A DNA stretch of 64,000 nucleotides from Helicovermis profundi (GTDB lineage: Bacteria > Bacillota > Clostridia > Peptostreptococcales > Acidaminobacteraceae), in the NCBI RefSeq assembly GCF_033097505.1, contig NZ_AP028654.1, forward strand, positions 2,608,001-2,672,000, written 5' to 3'. Made by a program: the position numbers and the translations under genes. The notes beneath the pieces are model-generated. The model was not told the origin of the DNA. It saw only the letters and a list, made by a program, of their open reading frames with translations, and made no database searches. This document shows, in pieces, positions 33,809 through 42,501 of the stretch (positions within the stretch are counted from its first letter, which is position 1; every line of letters starts with the position of its first letter).

Positions 33809-34831
33809 ATGTCTAAAGTATATTTCAAAAAATATAAAGGTAGTGATACAGAAATTCTAAGCAAAATAGGTAAAGAATTACTAGCAAACATTATTAATAC
33901 AGAATCTATTAAGCTTGAAAAAAATATACCAATAAAAGTTCATTTTGGAGAAAAAGGCAATACTACATTTGTTCCAGCTTCTTGTTATAACGGTATTATT
34001 GATTATTTAGAAGAAAATGATATTAACTCTAAATTCATTGAAACTAACGTTTTATATAGAGGTAGCCGAACTACAAGAGATAGTCATATTAATTTAGCAA
34101 AAGAACATGGTTTTACAAGGCTTCCTATTATTATTGCTGATGGCGATATGGGAGAAGCAGTGCATGAAGTAACAATAAATAAAAAATATTTTGATAAGGT
34201 AAAACTTGGAGCAGCATATGAAGATTATAATCAAATTTTAGTTATAAGCCACTTTAAAGGCCACGGTTTAGCAGGATTTGGTGGAGCTTTAAAACAACTT
34301 GCTATGGGCTTTGCTTCAAGAAGTGGAAAAATGGCTCAACACTCAGTATTAAGTCCTACAGTAAATGGGGATAAATGTATTTCATGTGGACTTTGCGTAA
34401 AAAAATGTGATGTTGATGCAATTGAAATAAAAGATTTCGCTATTATTGACGATAAAAAATGTGTTGGTTGTGCTGGATGTATTGCTGTATGCCCAGTTGG
34501 GGCTATAGCAAATGATTGGGGTGCGATGAATTTCAGAGAAAAAGTTGCTGAATACGCATACGGCGCCCAGCTTAATAAAAACCATATATATATTTCTTTT
34601 ATGATGAATATTACAAAAGAATGTGACTGTATGGGACAACATATGGATCCCATTGCTGAAAATTTCGGAGTTTTCGCATCTCTTGACCCTGTTGCAATGG
34701 ATAGTGCGTGTTTAGATATCTTGCAAAATGAAAGCGACAAAAAATTATTTGAAAATGGAAGAGAAACACTTTTGCATTGTAAAGAAATAGGATTTTCTAG
34801 CGGAAATTATGAACTTATAGAAATTAAATAG
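33809..34831 (+). CDS. DUF362 family iron-sulfur protein
   Basis: 340 aa. DUF362 fold (about 1-175 and 240-340) with an inserted 2x[4Fe-4S] ferredoxin domain: CISCGLCVKKC and CVGCAGCIAVC at about 190-230. HFKGHGLAGFGGALKQLAMGFASR is the conserved core of the family. The function of DUF362 is not established; genes like this are widespread in anaerobes and expected to act in electron transfer. Ribosome site AGGAGG. Followed by a small hairpin at about 34852-34898. Confidence 0.87.
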   Translation: MSKVYFKKYKGSDTEILSKIGKELLANIINTESIKLEKNIPIKVHFGEKGNTTFVPASCYNGIIDYLEENDINSKFIETNVLYRGSRTTRDSHINLAKEHGFTRLPIIIADGDMGEAVHEVTINKKYFDKVKLGAAYEDYNQILVISHFKGHGLAGFGGALKQLAMGFASRSGKMAQHSVLSPTVNGDKCISCGLCVKKCDVDAIEIKDFAIIDDKKCVGCAGCIAVCPVGAIANDWGAMNFREKVAEYAYGAQLNKNHIYISFMMNITKECDCMGQHMDPIAENFGVFASLDPVAMDSACLDILQNESDKKLFENGRETLLHCKEIGFSSGNYELIEIK

Positions 34832-34851
34832 TTCAATTTATAACAAATTAC

Positions 34852-34898
34852 AGCTTTCTAGTCTTTATTGAATTACTTTATCTAAAGGCTAGAAGCTA
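34852..34898 (+). terminator. Weak hairpin after the DUF362 gene
   Basis: Imperfect stem AGCTTTCTAG / CTAGAAGCT extended by TCTTT / AAAGG. Only a short T stretch follows. Confidence 0.45.
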
Positions 34899-34948
34899 TA
34901 ATTTTAACAATATTCTTAAATGAATTTTAATTTTTGAAAGGAATAACA

Positions 34949-35686
34949 ATGAATCCAAGCTTATTTATTAATATATTTCATCTTTACAAAAATAATTATG
35001 TTGATTTTCAATTGTTTTCATTTTATCATAAGATTTCTCTTATGCTTATAGCCACAATTTTAGTATTCATGTTCATCTTTAAAAAATATATTAAGTATCC
35101 AAAACTTACTTTAATCATCAGATTAATTTTATTATTAATTATGATACTTCAATTTATAACTTTATATGCTTGGATTTTTAAAACAAACTCTTTTTCTTTT
35201 TCTGATTCTCTACCTATCTATCTTTGTAGGCTTACTTCTTTATTTTGTATTTTTATGCTATTATTTAAAAGTTATAAATTATTCGAAGTGCTTTATTTTT
35301 GGGGATTTGCTGGAGTTCCATTTGCACTTCTTACTCCAGATACATTTGGGCAGACATTTCCAAATATAATATATATAAGATTTTTTGTGTCACATGGCGC
35401 TATACTAATTTCTCTACTATTTATGATAATTGCATATGATTTCTATCCTACATTCAATTCACTAAAAAAAACGATCAAATATAGTTTATTATATCTAATC
35501 GTTTGTTATATTATAAATACTATTTTTAATGGAAACTACTCTTACCTTAGTCAAAAACCCTATACATCATCAGTTTTAGATGTATTACCTTCTTTCCCAT
35601 TTTATATTCCCCTTATGATTATTATAATATTTTCAATTTTTGCATTACTATTTATTCCGTTTTTTTTATACTCAAAAAAACACTAA
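34949..35686 (+). CDS. YwaF-like integral membrane protein (TIGR02206 type)
   Basis: 245-aa protein with six to seven TM helices and almost no soluble part. Conserved features are LPIYLCRLTSLFCIFMLL and FGQTFPNIIYIRFFVSHGAILIS, as in the YwaF family of unknown function. I start it at ATG 34949 (AAAGGA upstream), not at the TTG 15 bp earlier. It shares a strand with the DUF362 gene but is 117 bp away with a hairpin between. Confidence 0.8.
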   Translation: MNPSLFINIFHLYKNNYVDFQLFSFYHKISLMLIATILVFMFIFKKYIKYPKLTLIIRLILLLIMILQFITLYAWIFKTNSFSFSDSLPIYLCRLTSLFCIFMLLFKSYKLFEVLYFWGFAGVPFALLTPDTFGQTFPNIIYIRFFVSHGAILISLLFMIIAYDFYPTFNSLKKTIKYSLLYLIVCYIINTIFNGNYSYLSQKPYTSSVLDVLPSFPFYIPLMIIIIFSIFALLFIPFFLYSKKH

Positions 35687-35774
35687 TTATTTGTCGATAT
35701 TCATATTTATATTCAATAACTTATTTATTTAAATTTAATATATTATAACAAAACTCACTATTAAAATAGGCACT

Positions 35775-36551
35775 CTATCTATTTTTCCAAATCGGGTCTC
35801 TTTTATTTAAAAATGCATCAACACCTTCATGAGCATCTTCAGTTGTACAAAGAGTCGCAAAATGATTATTTGATAAATCTAACGCTTTTTCAAAATCAAG
35901 ATCTTCCATTTTATAAAAAGATTTTTTGCCAATTTGAAGTGCAAGTGGACTTTTTAGCGCTAATTTCCTTGCATATTTAAGAGTTTCTTCTTCTAATTTT
36001 TCCGTTGGAACAACTTTATTTATAAGCCCAATTCTCTTAGCTTCAAATGCATCTATCATTTCTCCCATTAAAATTAATTCCAAAGTTTTTTTTCGACCTA
36101 GGCTTTTTGATAAAGGTACAGCTGGTCCCATACAAAATAGACCTACATTAATAGCAGTAGCCCCAAATTTAGCATTTTCAGCAGCAATAGCTAAATCACA
36201 TGCTGCAACTAAGCCAATTCCATTTGCAACGGCTATCTTTTGAACAGATGCTATAACTGGCTTACCCATATTTGCTATAGTTATATTCATTTTTTCCATT
36301 AATTCTACCCATTTTAAATATTCTACATTACTTTTTCCTTCTAAATCATTTACATCTATTCCAGTGCAAAAGTTCTTACCACTAGCATTAATAATAACTA
36401 CATTAACACTAGGGTCATTTTCGAATTCTATAAGTGACTTGTTCAGTTCATTTGCAAGTGGAACATTAAAAGTATTATTAAATTCAGGTCTATTTAGGGT
36501 AATAATACCGATATTTTCATTTTTATTAACTAAAACACTTGTATATTTCAT
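35775..36551 (-). CDS. Enoyl-CoA hydratase/isomerase family protein
   Basis: Crotonase-fold enzyme acting on acyl-CoA thioesters. ASGKNFCTGIDV forms the CoA-binding oxyanion region, and IAVANGIGLVAACDLAIAAENAKFG the second oxyanion loop. 258 aa, standard. No acyl-CoA dehydrogenase, thiolase or hydroxyacyl-CoA dehydrogenase is nearby, so the physiological acyl-CoA is open. It follows the metallo-hydrolase gene by 13 bp and is probably co-transcribed with it and the HD-GYP gene. Confidence 0.88.
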   Translation of the reverse strand: MKYTSVLVNKNENIGIITLNRPEFNNTFNVPLANELNKSLIEFENDPSVNVVIINASGKNFCTGIDVNDLEGKSNVEYLKWVELMEKMNITIANMGKPVIASVQKIAVANGIGLVAACDLAIAAENAKFGATAINVGLFCMGPAVPLSKSLGRKKTLELILMGEMIDAFEAKRIGLINKVVPTEKLEEETLKYARKLALKSPLALQIGKKSFYKMEDLDFEKALDLSNNHFATLCTTEDAHEGVDAFLNKRDPIWKNR

Positions 36552-36564
36552 ATCGATCCTCCAT

Positions 36565-37407
36565 TTAATACTTAATAACTAATCCAACGCCAACTTCATC
36601 AATATCAACCACTTTAGACAATTCAATTTTAGATTTTAAATCTGTACAATGGCATGCATGTATTTTTTTAACTCCTAGTTTCGAAAAATAGTCTACAGTT
36701 TTATCTAATTGTATTTTTGAAGGATTTTGTAAATGAAATCCTCCGATTACATCAAACACTTTATTTTCATTACATACTTCTTTTGCATAGTCAATAATAT
36801 TACATATTCCTGAATGAGAACAACCAGTAATAATAACTAAACCATTTTCACTCTTATAACATAAGGCACTGTCATCAATATTATAATCCTCTTCATATTT
36901 GTCATCTATAAGAACTTTCCCAATACTTTCTATTGATTCAAAATCATTTTCTCTTGGTATTTCACCTAAAAATACTAATTTATTAGTAAGCCAGATTGGC
37001 TCTTTGCTAATAGCATTCTTAAAATATTTTAGAACTTTTTCTTTATCCAAAGTTATTCCAAATTCATCTTTTCCATAAAAAGTTTTTGAATCAAATACTC
37101 TTGGATGAGCTATAAAAGTAGATTTATTAAAATTTCTTCCTTCAAAAAGTTCTTCGCTCAATCTTTTAATATATGGCTCAAGTCCCCATGTATGATCAAG
37201 ATGACTGTGACTAATAGCTAAAAAATCTATATTAAATAAATCAATTTTCATCTTTTCGCCGTTATATATAAATGCATCAGAATAACCTAGATCAAAAAGG
37301 ATTTTTTTGCCTTCACTTTCTATAAAATATGATACTCCAGGTTCTCCAAGAAAATATCTATCAATTAAAGTGTTATTATCTATTAAAACCGTTAATTTCA
37401 ATTTCAA
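36565..37407 (-). CDS. MBL-fold metallo-hydrolase (COG1237 type)
   Basis: Metallo-beta-lactamase fold enzyme: the metal motif HSHLDHTWG is near residue 64, a second metal His lies in TGCSHSGICNI and a further one in GGFHLQNP. Homologues are often labelled dihydropterin ribofuranosyl-aminobenzene phosphate synthase-like, but their true substrates are uncertain. 280 aa. It lies 23 bp after the HD-GYP gene and 13 bp before the crotonase gene. Confidence 0.82.
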   Translation of the reverse strand: MKLKLTVLIDNNTLIDRYFLGEPGVSYFIESEGKKILFDLGYSDAFIYNGEKMKIDLFNIDFLAISHSHLDHTWGLEPYIKRLSEELFEGRNFNKSTFIAHPRVFDSKTFYGKDEFGITLDKEKVLKYFKNAISKEPIWLTNKLVFLGEIPRENDFESIESIGKVLIDDKYEEDYNIDDSALCYKSENGLVIITGCSHSGICNIIDYAKEVCNENKVFDVIGGFHLQNPSKIQLDKTVDYFSKLGVKKIHACHCTDLKSKIELSKVVDIDEVGVGLVIKY

Positions 37408-37430
37408 CTCCCCCTTTTGTAATAAAATAT

Positions 37431-38564
37431 TTAATTTTTTATTAATTTCAGTAAAATTTCTACTAATTTAGGATTAAATTGTTTGCCTTTTTCACTAATG
37501 ACAATTTTTAATGCATCTTTATTTGAAAATCCTTTTCTATAAGATCTATCAGAAGTCATTGCATCAAATGCATCGGCGATTTGAATTATTTGAGCTTCTA
37601 TTGGAATCTGATCACCTTTTAATCCATTAGGATAGCCATTACCATCATAGTGTTCATGGTGCATATAGGTTAATTCAGCTATTCTATCAAAATCCTCAAT
37701 ATTACTAAGAATTTTTTTTGCATTAAGTGGATGTTGTTTAACAATTTCATACTCCTCTTTTGATAATTTTTCTGGTTTTACTAATATATCAGTTGGAATT
37801 CCAATTTTACCAACATCATGAAGTATTGACGATATATCAATATCATTTAATTGTTTTCCCGTAATACCTATTTCTTTTGCTAATGAAAGACTTAATTTAT
37901 TTACTCGTCTTGCATGTCCAACCGTGTACTTATCTTTTATTTCTATAGCGGATATTAAAGCATCAATTGTATTTTGATACATTTTTTTTTCTCTCTCTTG
38001 AATTATTTTTTGAGAATAGAAATTTGAAATTAACTGAGAATAAAATTTTAATACAACTTTTGAGCTCTTAGAAAAACTTTTTTCATCAAAATTTTCTAAA
38101 CTAATTAACCCAATATATTCACCTTCTACAATGATGGTTGCATATAATGATACAAATTCTTTATACGTACCTAATTGTTTAAATATGTTGATTGTTTCTA
38201 AATCAAATTTAGAATCTTCTCTTTTTGCAATATATACTTCTTTGGCTAAAAGAGTCTTCTCAAAACAACTATCATAATCAATAAATAATTTATCCTTTGG
38301 AAATTTAAGTTTATTTAACACTTCTATATCATATCCACGAGAAAATATAGGCGTATAAAAATCTTTATTCAACTCATATAAAGATCCTTTTTGAGCTTCT
38401 GGAATTAATTCAAATGCAGAATCAAAAACTAATTTTAAAAAATCTCTTTTATCCATATTATCAGTATGTATAAAAGAATTTATTATTACTTTATATCTTT
38501 CATATATTAATTTTTCATATTTTTCTTCACATTCACTAGTCTTAAGTTCCATTTTTTGATTCAT
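37431..38564 (-). CDS. GAF-like domain plus HD-GYP c-di-GMP phosphodiesterase
   Basis: Degrades c-di-GMP. An N-terminal GAF-like sensory region (about 35-195) is followed by the HD-GYP domain (about 205-375), with HDVGKIG and HHEHYDGNGYPNGLKG intact. No TM segment, so it is cytosolic. The 5' untranslated region contains structured repeat copy B (38589-38728) in the same orientation as the gene, placing the hairpins within the mRNA leader if transcription starts upstream of it. First gene of a likely three-gene unit with the MBL and crotonase genes. Confidence 0.9.
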   Translation of the reverse strand: MNQKMELKTSECEEKYEKLIYERYKVIINSFIHTDNMDKRDFLKLVFDSAFELIPEAQKGSLYELNKDFYTPIFSRGYDIEVLNKLKFPKDKLFIDYDSCFEKTLLAKEVYIAKREDSKFDLETINIFKQLGTYKEFVSLYATIIVEGEYIGLISLENFDEKSFSKSSKVVLKFYSQLISNFYSQKIIQEREKKMYQNTIDALISAIEIKDKYTVGHARRVNKLSLSLAKEIGITGKQLNDIDISSILHDVGKIGIPTDILVKPEKLSKEEYEIVKQHPLNAKKILSNIEDFDRIAELTYMHHEHYDGNGYPNGLKGDQIPIEAQIIQIADAFDAMTSDRSYRKGFSNKDALKIVISEKGKQFNPKLVEILLKLIKN

Positions 38565-38588
38565 ATACTTATACCTCGCCTATAAAAA

Positions 38589-38728
38589 TTTTATCCGATG
38601 CCTTAGAGTTCTTTATCCCCCACTTCTTAAAAAAGTGGGGGATAAAGAACTCTAAAAAGGCCCTGGATTATGTTTTCTAAGATTCAGTGGGAGTAAAAAC
38701 TCCCTCTGAATCCAAGAAATTCATTTAT
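38589..38728 (-). repeat. Dispersed structured element, copy B (full length)
   Basis: 140-bp copy, reverse orientation to A. It keeps both ends. Left hairpin arms GATTCAG / CTGAATC pair fully here (copy A has one mismatch). The long hairpin (38604-38654) has 22-bp arms with the sequence TTCTTTATCCCCC; copy A has TTCTAATCCCCC, and the opposite arm changes to match. It lies in the leader of the HD-GYP gene, after the rsgA terminator. Confidence 0.9.
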
Positions 38729-38758
38729 ATTATTCAAAATTAATTATATCATAATTTA

Positions 38759-38791
38759 GGGAAAAAGCTCAGCTTACGCCAAGCTTTTTCC
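38759..38791 (-). terminator. Terminator after rsgA
   Basis: Minus strand: stem GGAAAAAGCT / AGCTTTTTCC around a 12-nt loop, immediately after the rsgA stop. Confidence 0.7.
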
Positions 38792-38795
38792 TTAA

Positions 38796-39881
38796 TTATC
38801 TTACACTTTTGTACTTTTGTCTAATTTGCTTTGCAAATTTTTTTCTTCTTTCTTTTTCTTTTAATCTAAGATTTAAATCTTCTTTCTTTTTAGCAAACAG
38901 TACTTCTTTTTTAAGTTTTTTATAATTTTTCCATCTTTCTTCACTTATTTTACCTGTAGCTAAAGCATCAATTATCATACATCCTGGTTCTTTAGTATGA
39001 GTACAATTTGTGAATTTGCATATTGATGCATATTCTTCAATATCACTAAAAGTTTTATCAACTCCACTACTTGCACTCCACATACCAATTTCACGCATAC
39101 CAGGTGTATCAATTATCATAGTTCCATTTTTAAGTACTACTAGTTGCCTATGAGTGGTAGTATGCTTTCCTTTAGCATCGCCTACTCTTATATCATTTAC
39201 CTTCATTATATTTTCATCTGAAATTCTATTAACTAAGGTAGATTTTCCAACACCTGATGATCCTAAAAAAACAATAGTTTCATATGGATTAATATACTTT
39301 TCAAGTTTATCTAAGCCTTCACCAGTAAAAGAACTTACTTTAATAACTGTTGCAAAAGAATCTATTTTATCTATCTGATTTTTGTAAAAATCATAATTCT
39401 CACATAAATCTGATTTTGTAAGAACTATTATTGGAGTTGCTCCACTCTCCCAAGATATGGCCAAATATCTCTCAAGTCTTTTTATATTAAACTCATCATT
39501 TAATGAGCTAACAATAAAGACATAATCAAAATTTGTAGCCACTATTTGTTCCTTAGAATTAAATGTATCCATTCTTGAAAATTTACTTTTCCTGCTTAAT
39601 ACTTTAAATATTATATCTTCACCAAGTTCATTTTGTTTTGCCATTACAAAATCACCAACTACAGGATATATTTCATTTATACTATCATTATAAAAAACTG
39701 ATCCCTTTAAGCTTGCACTTTTTTCTCCATATTTATTTATAATCTTATATTTTTCTCTATGAACTTCTGTGATTCTTGCAATATTTAATCCACTCAAATC
39801 TTTATTTTCTAAACCTAATTTTTTAACTTCTTTTTGAAAAAAACTATTAAATCCATATTTCATCATTTCATTTTCTATCAT
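38796..39881 (-). CDS. rsgA: Ribosome small-subunit maturation GTPase RsgA (YjeQ)
   Basis: Circularly permuted GTPase that helps late 30S maturation. OB fold at residues about 20-95; G-motifs in permuted order: TKSDL, then GSSGVGKSTLVN, then DTPGMRE. The C-terminal zinc site is CKFTNCTHTKEPGC. 361 aa with a very basic tail, usual for the family. Start at 39881 after GGAGG. A 36-codon ORF overlaps its start, and the leader further upstream contains a decapeptide ORF and terminator-like hairpins. Confidence 0.94.
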   Translation of the reverse strand: MIENEMMKYGFNSFFQKEVKKLGLENKDLSGLNIARITEVHREKYKIINKYGEKSASLKGSVFYNDSINEIYPVVGDFVMAKQNELGEDIIFKVLSRKSKFSRMDTFNSKEQIVATNFDYVFIVSSLNDEFNIKRLERYLAISWESGATPIIVLTKSDLCENYDFYKNQIDKIDSFATVIKVSSFTGEGLDKLEKYINPYETIVFLGSSGVGKSTLVNRISDENIMKVNDIRVGDAKGKHTTTHRQLVVLKNGTMIIDTPGMREIGMWSASSGVDKTFSDIEEYASICKFTNCTHTKEPGCMIIDALATGKISEERWKNYKKLKKEVLFAKKKEDLNLRLKEKERRKKFAKQIRQKYKSVR

Positions 39882-39978
39882 TAATTCCTCCGTATTTTAA
39901 GTTACTACATTTCCTTAAATTGTCATTTTCTACTTCTAATATATATTTATTAATATTGTTTTTATAAATTCTTTTCAT
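39868..39978 (-). CDS. Small ORF overlapping the rsgA start
   Basis: 36 codons, starting at ATG 39978 after AAAGGAG at ideal spacing; product begins MKRIYKNNINKYILEVEN and ends GGINDRK. Its last 14 bases overlap the rsgA start, and the rsgA ribosome site lies inside it. That suggests translational coupling. The product is Lys/Asn rich and I recognise no family. It could be a real small protein or a coupling device only. Confidence 0.5.
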   Translation of the reverse strand: MKRIYKNNINKYILEVENDNLRKCSNLKYGGINDRK

Positions 39979-40054
39979 ATTAAATCACTCCTTTTATATG
40001 CTCTTAGTTTCTAAAAAATTGTGCCTAAACTAGCTAAAAATGGATATAAAAATA

Positions 40055-40117
40055 CCGCAATTAATAACCCAAGTTACTATTTGCGGACACAAAAAAACAC
40101 GACCTACATCGCGTTAT
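40055..40117 (-). terminator. Two tandem terminator-like hairpins in the rsgA leader
   Basis: First: AACGCGA / TCGTGTT (7 bp with one G-U) followed by seven T (40093-40117). Second: a 14-bp imperfect stem with CCGCAA / TTGCGG ends and TTGG loop (40055-40086), followed by TATTTTTAT. Confidence 0.55.
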
Positions 40118-40200
40118 ACAATTATATAAACATATTTAGTATAGTGAAAGGTTAACAAGATTTACGTTAGCTGAATAAACAACTTACGCCCATATTCAAT

Positions 40201-40233
40201 TTAATTTAATACCACCCTTAAATTCACACTCAT
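40201..40233 (-). CDS. Decapeptide ORF in the rsgA leader
   Basis: ATG AGT GTG AAT TTA... encodes MSVNLRVVLN and stops. AAAGGAG lies at proper spacing, and the predicted transcript start is only about 35 nt upstream. Five of ten residues are Val or Leu. It may be a leader peptide for attenuation; it may also be chance. Confidence 0.4.
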   Translation of the reverse strand: MSVNLRVVLN

Positions 40234-40265
40234 ATTAAACATCTCCTTTCAAAACAGAAATTTCC

Positions 40266-40303
40266 TACACTTTCAGTGTATATTTTTATATTTTCTTTGT
40301 CAA
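40266..40303 (-). promoter_or_regulatory. Promoter with palindrome over the -10 box
   Basis: Minus strand: -35 TTGACA (40298-40303), 17 bp, -10 TACACT (40275-40280). A 15-bp palindrome tacact-ttc-agtgta (40266-40280) covers the -10 box and could be an operator. Confidence 0.55.
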
Positions 40304-40304
40304 G

Positions 40305-40341
40305 AAAAAAGAATTTGATTAATTAATCAAATTCTTTTTTT
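40305..40341 (-). terminator. Terminator after the UPF0316 gene
   Basis: Palindrome AAGAATTTGATT-AATT-AATCAAATTCTT with T tracts on both sides. Confidence 0.8.
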
Positions 40342-40348
40342 GTAATTA

Positions 40349-40888
40349 TTAAGCTCTTGCTAAATTAGTTTTATTATTACTACCAGACGTTTTACTTATA
40401 TTTTTTATCTTTAGTTCTGGTTCTAAAATTCCATTGTTTTTTAAAATTACTTCAAAATTCTTAAATTCTTTTCTTTCCATTACTATTTCAACTTTATGTC
40501 TTCTTTCTCCATTAATTCCACGTGCTAAAAAATTATTTACTGTATAACCTTCTTTTCTAAGTCTTTCAGCAATTTCTACCATCTTTTGCTGATCGTTTAA
40601 AAATAAATCTACTTCTATAATTCCAAGTGCTAAACGCTCTTCAACCTTACCACCTATAAATACACCAAATGTTTTACCTAGTGCATAAGCCAAAGTAAAA
40701 TAAATCCCACCCGAACTTACTACTTTAGTAAGTATTGAAGCAAATATAGTTGCATCTATAAATACTACTATATAAACTGGATTCATAATCTTTTTTGATA
40801 TTAATATCGTTTTTAAAGTCGCTAAAATATTAGTAAAAGAGGTAATTAAAAATAAACCTATTACAGCAATTATAACTTCATTAGTCAT
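40349..40888 (-). CDS. UPF0316 membrane protein (DUF5698 + DUF2179)
   Basis: 179 aa. Three TM helices in the first 85 residues (with LATLKTILISKK and VVFIDATIFASILTKVV), then a cytosolic DUF2179 domain (about 95-165). The family, conserved in Firmicutes, has no firm function. DUF2179 is also found at the end of YitT-type membrane proteins. Monocistronic. Ribosome site GGAGG. Confidence 0.87.
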   Translation of the reverse strand: MTNEVIIAVIGLFLITSFTNILATLKTILISKKIMNPVYIVVFIDATIFASILTKVVSSGGIYFTLAYALGKTFGVFIGGKVEERLALGIIEVDLFLNDQQKMVEIAERLRKEGYTVNNFLARGINGERRHKVEIVMERKEFKNFEVILKNNGILEPELKIKNISKTSGSNNKTNLARA

Positions 40889-40933
40889 ATGCCTTCCTCC
40901 TTTTCAATTGATATTTCAGTTGCCGCGATTCCA

Positions 40934-40968
40934 AAAAAATAAAAGAGCTAATTAAAATAATTAGCTCT
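40934..40968 (-). terminator. Terminator after the SDR gene
   Basis: Arms AGAGCTAATTA / TAATTAGCTCT, then TTTATTTTTTT on the minus strand. Confidence 0.8.
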
Positions 40969-41081
40969 ATAATCGTATTTTCTTTTAAGAATAACTAAAT
41001 ATATCTGTGCTAAATTTCATTCGTTAGCTTTTGCCAACATTCACATACTAACATAATTCTATAATTAAGTCAAATATATTT

Positions 41082-41735
41082 TTAAATTACTATCTCTTTA
41101 CGTCCATCATCACTAATAAATATTTGTTTTGCAACTTCTTTAGCTGATTTTAACCTTGACTTGTCTTTTATATATGATTTCCCATCCCAAAATGGTGTAT
41201 TCATACCACCCATATATACTGCAGTTATTTTAAGTTTTTCGTCTTTATATTCATTTTGCAAACTTTCAGAAAAACCCCTTATAGCAAATTTGCTTGCAAC
41301 ATAAACGGCTTCATTAGGTTTTCCCTTTAAACCAGCAGTAGAAATTATATTAATTATTTTTTCTTTTACTATAGGAATAAATTTTCTTGTCATCATTATT
41401 GTCCCTTTAACATTTACATCAATCATTGTATTAATATTTTCATCTTTAATATTTTTAAAAGGTCCAAAATAACCTACACCCGCGCAATTAACTAGTGTAT
41501 TTATACTTTTATATTTATTTTCTACTATTCTTAATACATCATCAATATGATTTGCCTTTGTTATATCTAACGAAATAGCACAAGCTTTTCCGCCATTTTT
41601 TTCAATTATTTCTTTAACTCTATCTAATTTTTCTTTATTTCTTCCTATTAGTATAACTTCATTATTTTCAGAATATACTAATGCAAGCTCTTTTCCAAGT
41701 CCACTTCCTGCTCCTGTTATAAGTACTTTATTCAT
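41082..41735 (-). CDS. Short-chain dehydrogenase/reductase
   Basis: 217-aa SDR. Cofactor motif TGAGSGLGKELA is at residues 6-17, NCAGVGYFG near 85, catalytic Ser in NIISTAG, and YVASK as the catalytic Tyr/Lys pair near 144. Classical fold, slightly short. The Arg in LIGRNKEK after the second beta strand favours NADPH. Substrate unknown. 34 bp after the YkgJ-type gene. Confidence 0.88.
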   Translation of the reverse strand: MNKVLITGAGSGLGKELALVYSENNEVILIGRNKEKLDRVKEIIEKNGGKACAISLDITKANHIDDVLRIVENKYKSINTLVNCAGVGYFGPFKNIKDENINTMIDVNVKGTIMMTRKFIPIVKEKIINIISTAGLKGKPNEAVYVASKFAIRGFSESLQNEYKDEKLKITAVYMGGMNTPFWDGKSYIKDKSRLKSAKEVAKQIFISDDGRKEIVI

Positions 41736-41769
41736 ATTTTAACCTCCTATGTTAGTTTGGATTATATTA

Positions 41770-42348
41770 TTATTTATAGTAAATTCCCTTAAGTTCTTCA
41801 CTTTGTGCATACTTATATAATATATTATTTTCATTACTTCTTACAAAACTATCATATTCAATTAAAATTCTTATTTCTTTAATTCTAAGTAGCTCTTTCC
41901 ATCCTTTTAAAATAGACTTTTCAAAATCAGGATTCCAAAGCTCTTTTTTTTCAATCAATGGACAGTCATGCTCTTGTTCTTTTTCAATTATTAAATAAAG
42001 TTTACCATTTTCAATATGTGGGGCAAAAGGAAAAGTTCTACACTGAATTGGTCTAAGACTACGAATACAATTTGTATTGTCTTTGCAATTTCCAAAAAAC
42101 ATTTTATTTATTCCTACTGGCAAATCATAAACTTTTCTTGTATGTATCTCAATAGAATTTTCATCAATTAATTTCTCGTTTTTCTGAATTTCATTATATT
42201 CAAATGGCAAAAAATATATTCCAAGTGCACATCCATTTTCATCCACTGCTCTGCAGCAATGATAATTACAAAGTAATCCGCAGTTACTCTCAGTTAAAGT
42301 TACATCCATATATTTATATGCTTTTTCAAATATTTCTTTATTATTCAT
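41770..42348 (-). CDS. YkgJ-like cysteine cluster protein
   Basis: 192 aa. Cys-rich motifs CGLLCNYHCC near residue 22, CALG near 36, CKDNTNC near 77, RPIQCRTFPFAP near 90 and HDCPL near 117. This matches the YkgJ/UPF0153 family, thought to bind zinc or an iron-sulfur cluster; its biochemical role is unknown. It precedes the SDR gene and may be co-transcribed with it. Confidence 0.78.
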   Translation of the reverse strand: MNNKEIFEKAYKYMDVTLTESNCGLLCNYHCCRAVDENGCALGIYFLPFEYNEIQKNEKLIDENSIEIHTRKVYDLPVGINKMFFGNCKDNTNCIRSLRPIQCRTFPFAPHIENGKLYLIIEKEQEHDCPLIEKKELWNPDFEKSILKGWKELLRIKEIRILIEYDSFVRSNENNILYKYAQSEELKGIYYK

Positions 42349-42501
42349 ATATACCTACTTTTTTTATAATCAAAAGTTCTAAATTTATTTTGATAAATAT
42401 ATTATTATGCACGCTTTTTCGTGGTATATATAACTATATACTAATTTATTAAGTATGTATATTATAAGCTTTTTCCTATACAATTTTGCAAAGGAGCTAT
42501 T

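Larger units (their letters stand above)
39979..40348 (-). other. Long leader region upstream of rsgA
   Basis: 370 bp with no long gene. In transcription order (minus strand): the terminator of the UPF0316 gene, a promoter, a 10-codon ORF, and two terminator-like hairpins (40093-40117 and 40055-40086). About 110 bp of AT-rich sequence then precedes the small ORF and rsgA. Either a separate small-RNA/peptide unit or an attenuated leader. Confidence 0.6.

Noticed and set aside
40201-40233. AGGGTGG motif suggesting a T-box
   Set aside because: The motif continues TATTAAATT and not ACCGCG, and no specifier stem was visible.
42349-42501. c-di-GMP (GEMM) riboswitch before the GGDEF gene
   Set aside because: No conserved GEMM core was recognisable here or at the other c-di-GMP genes.
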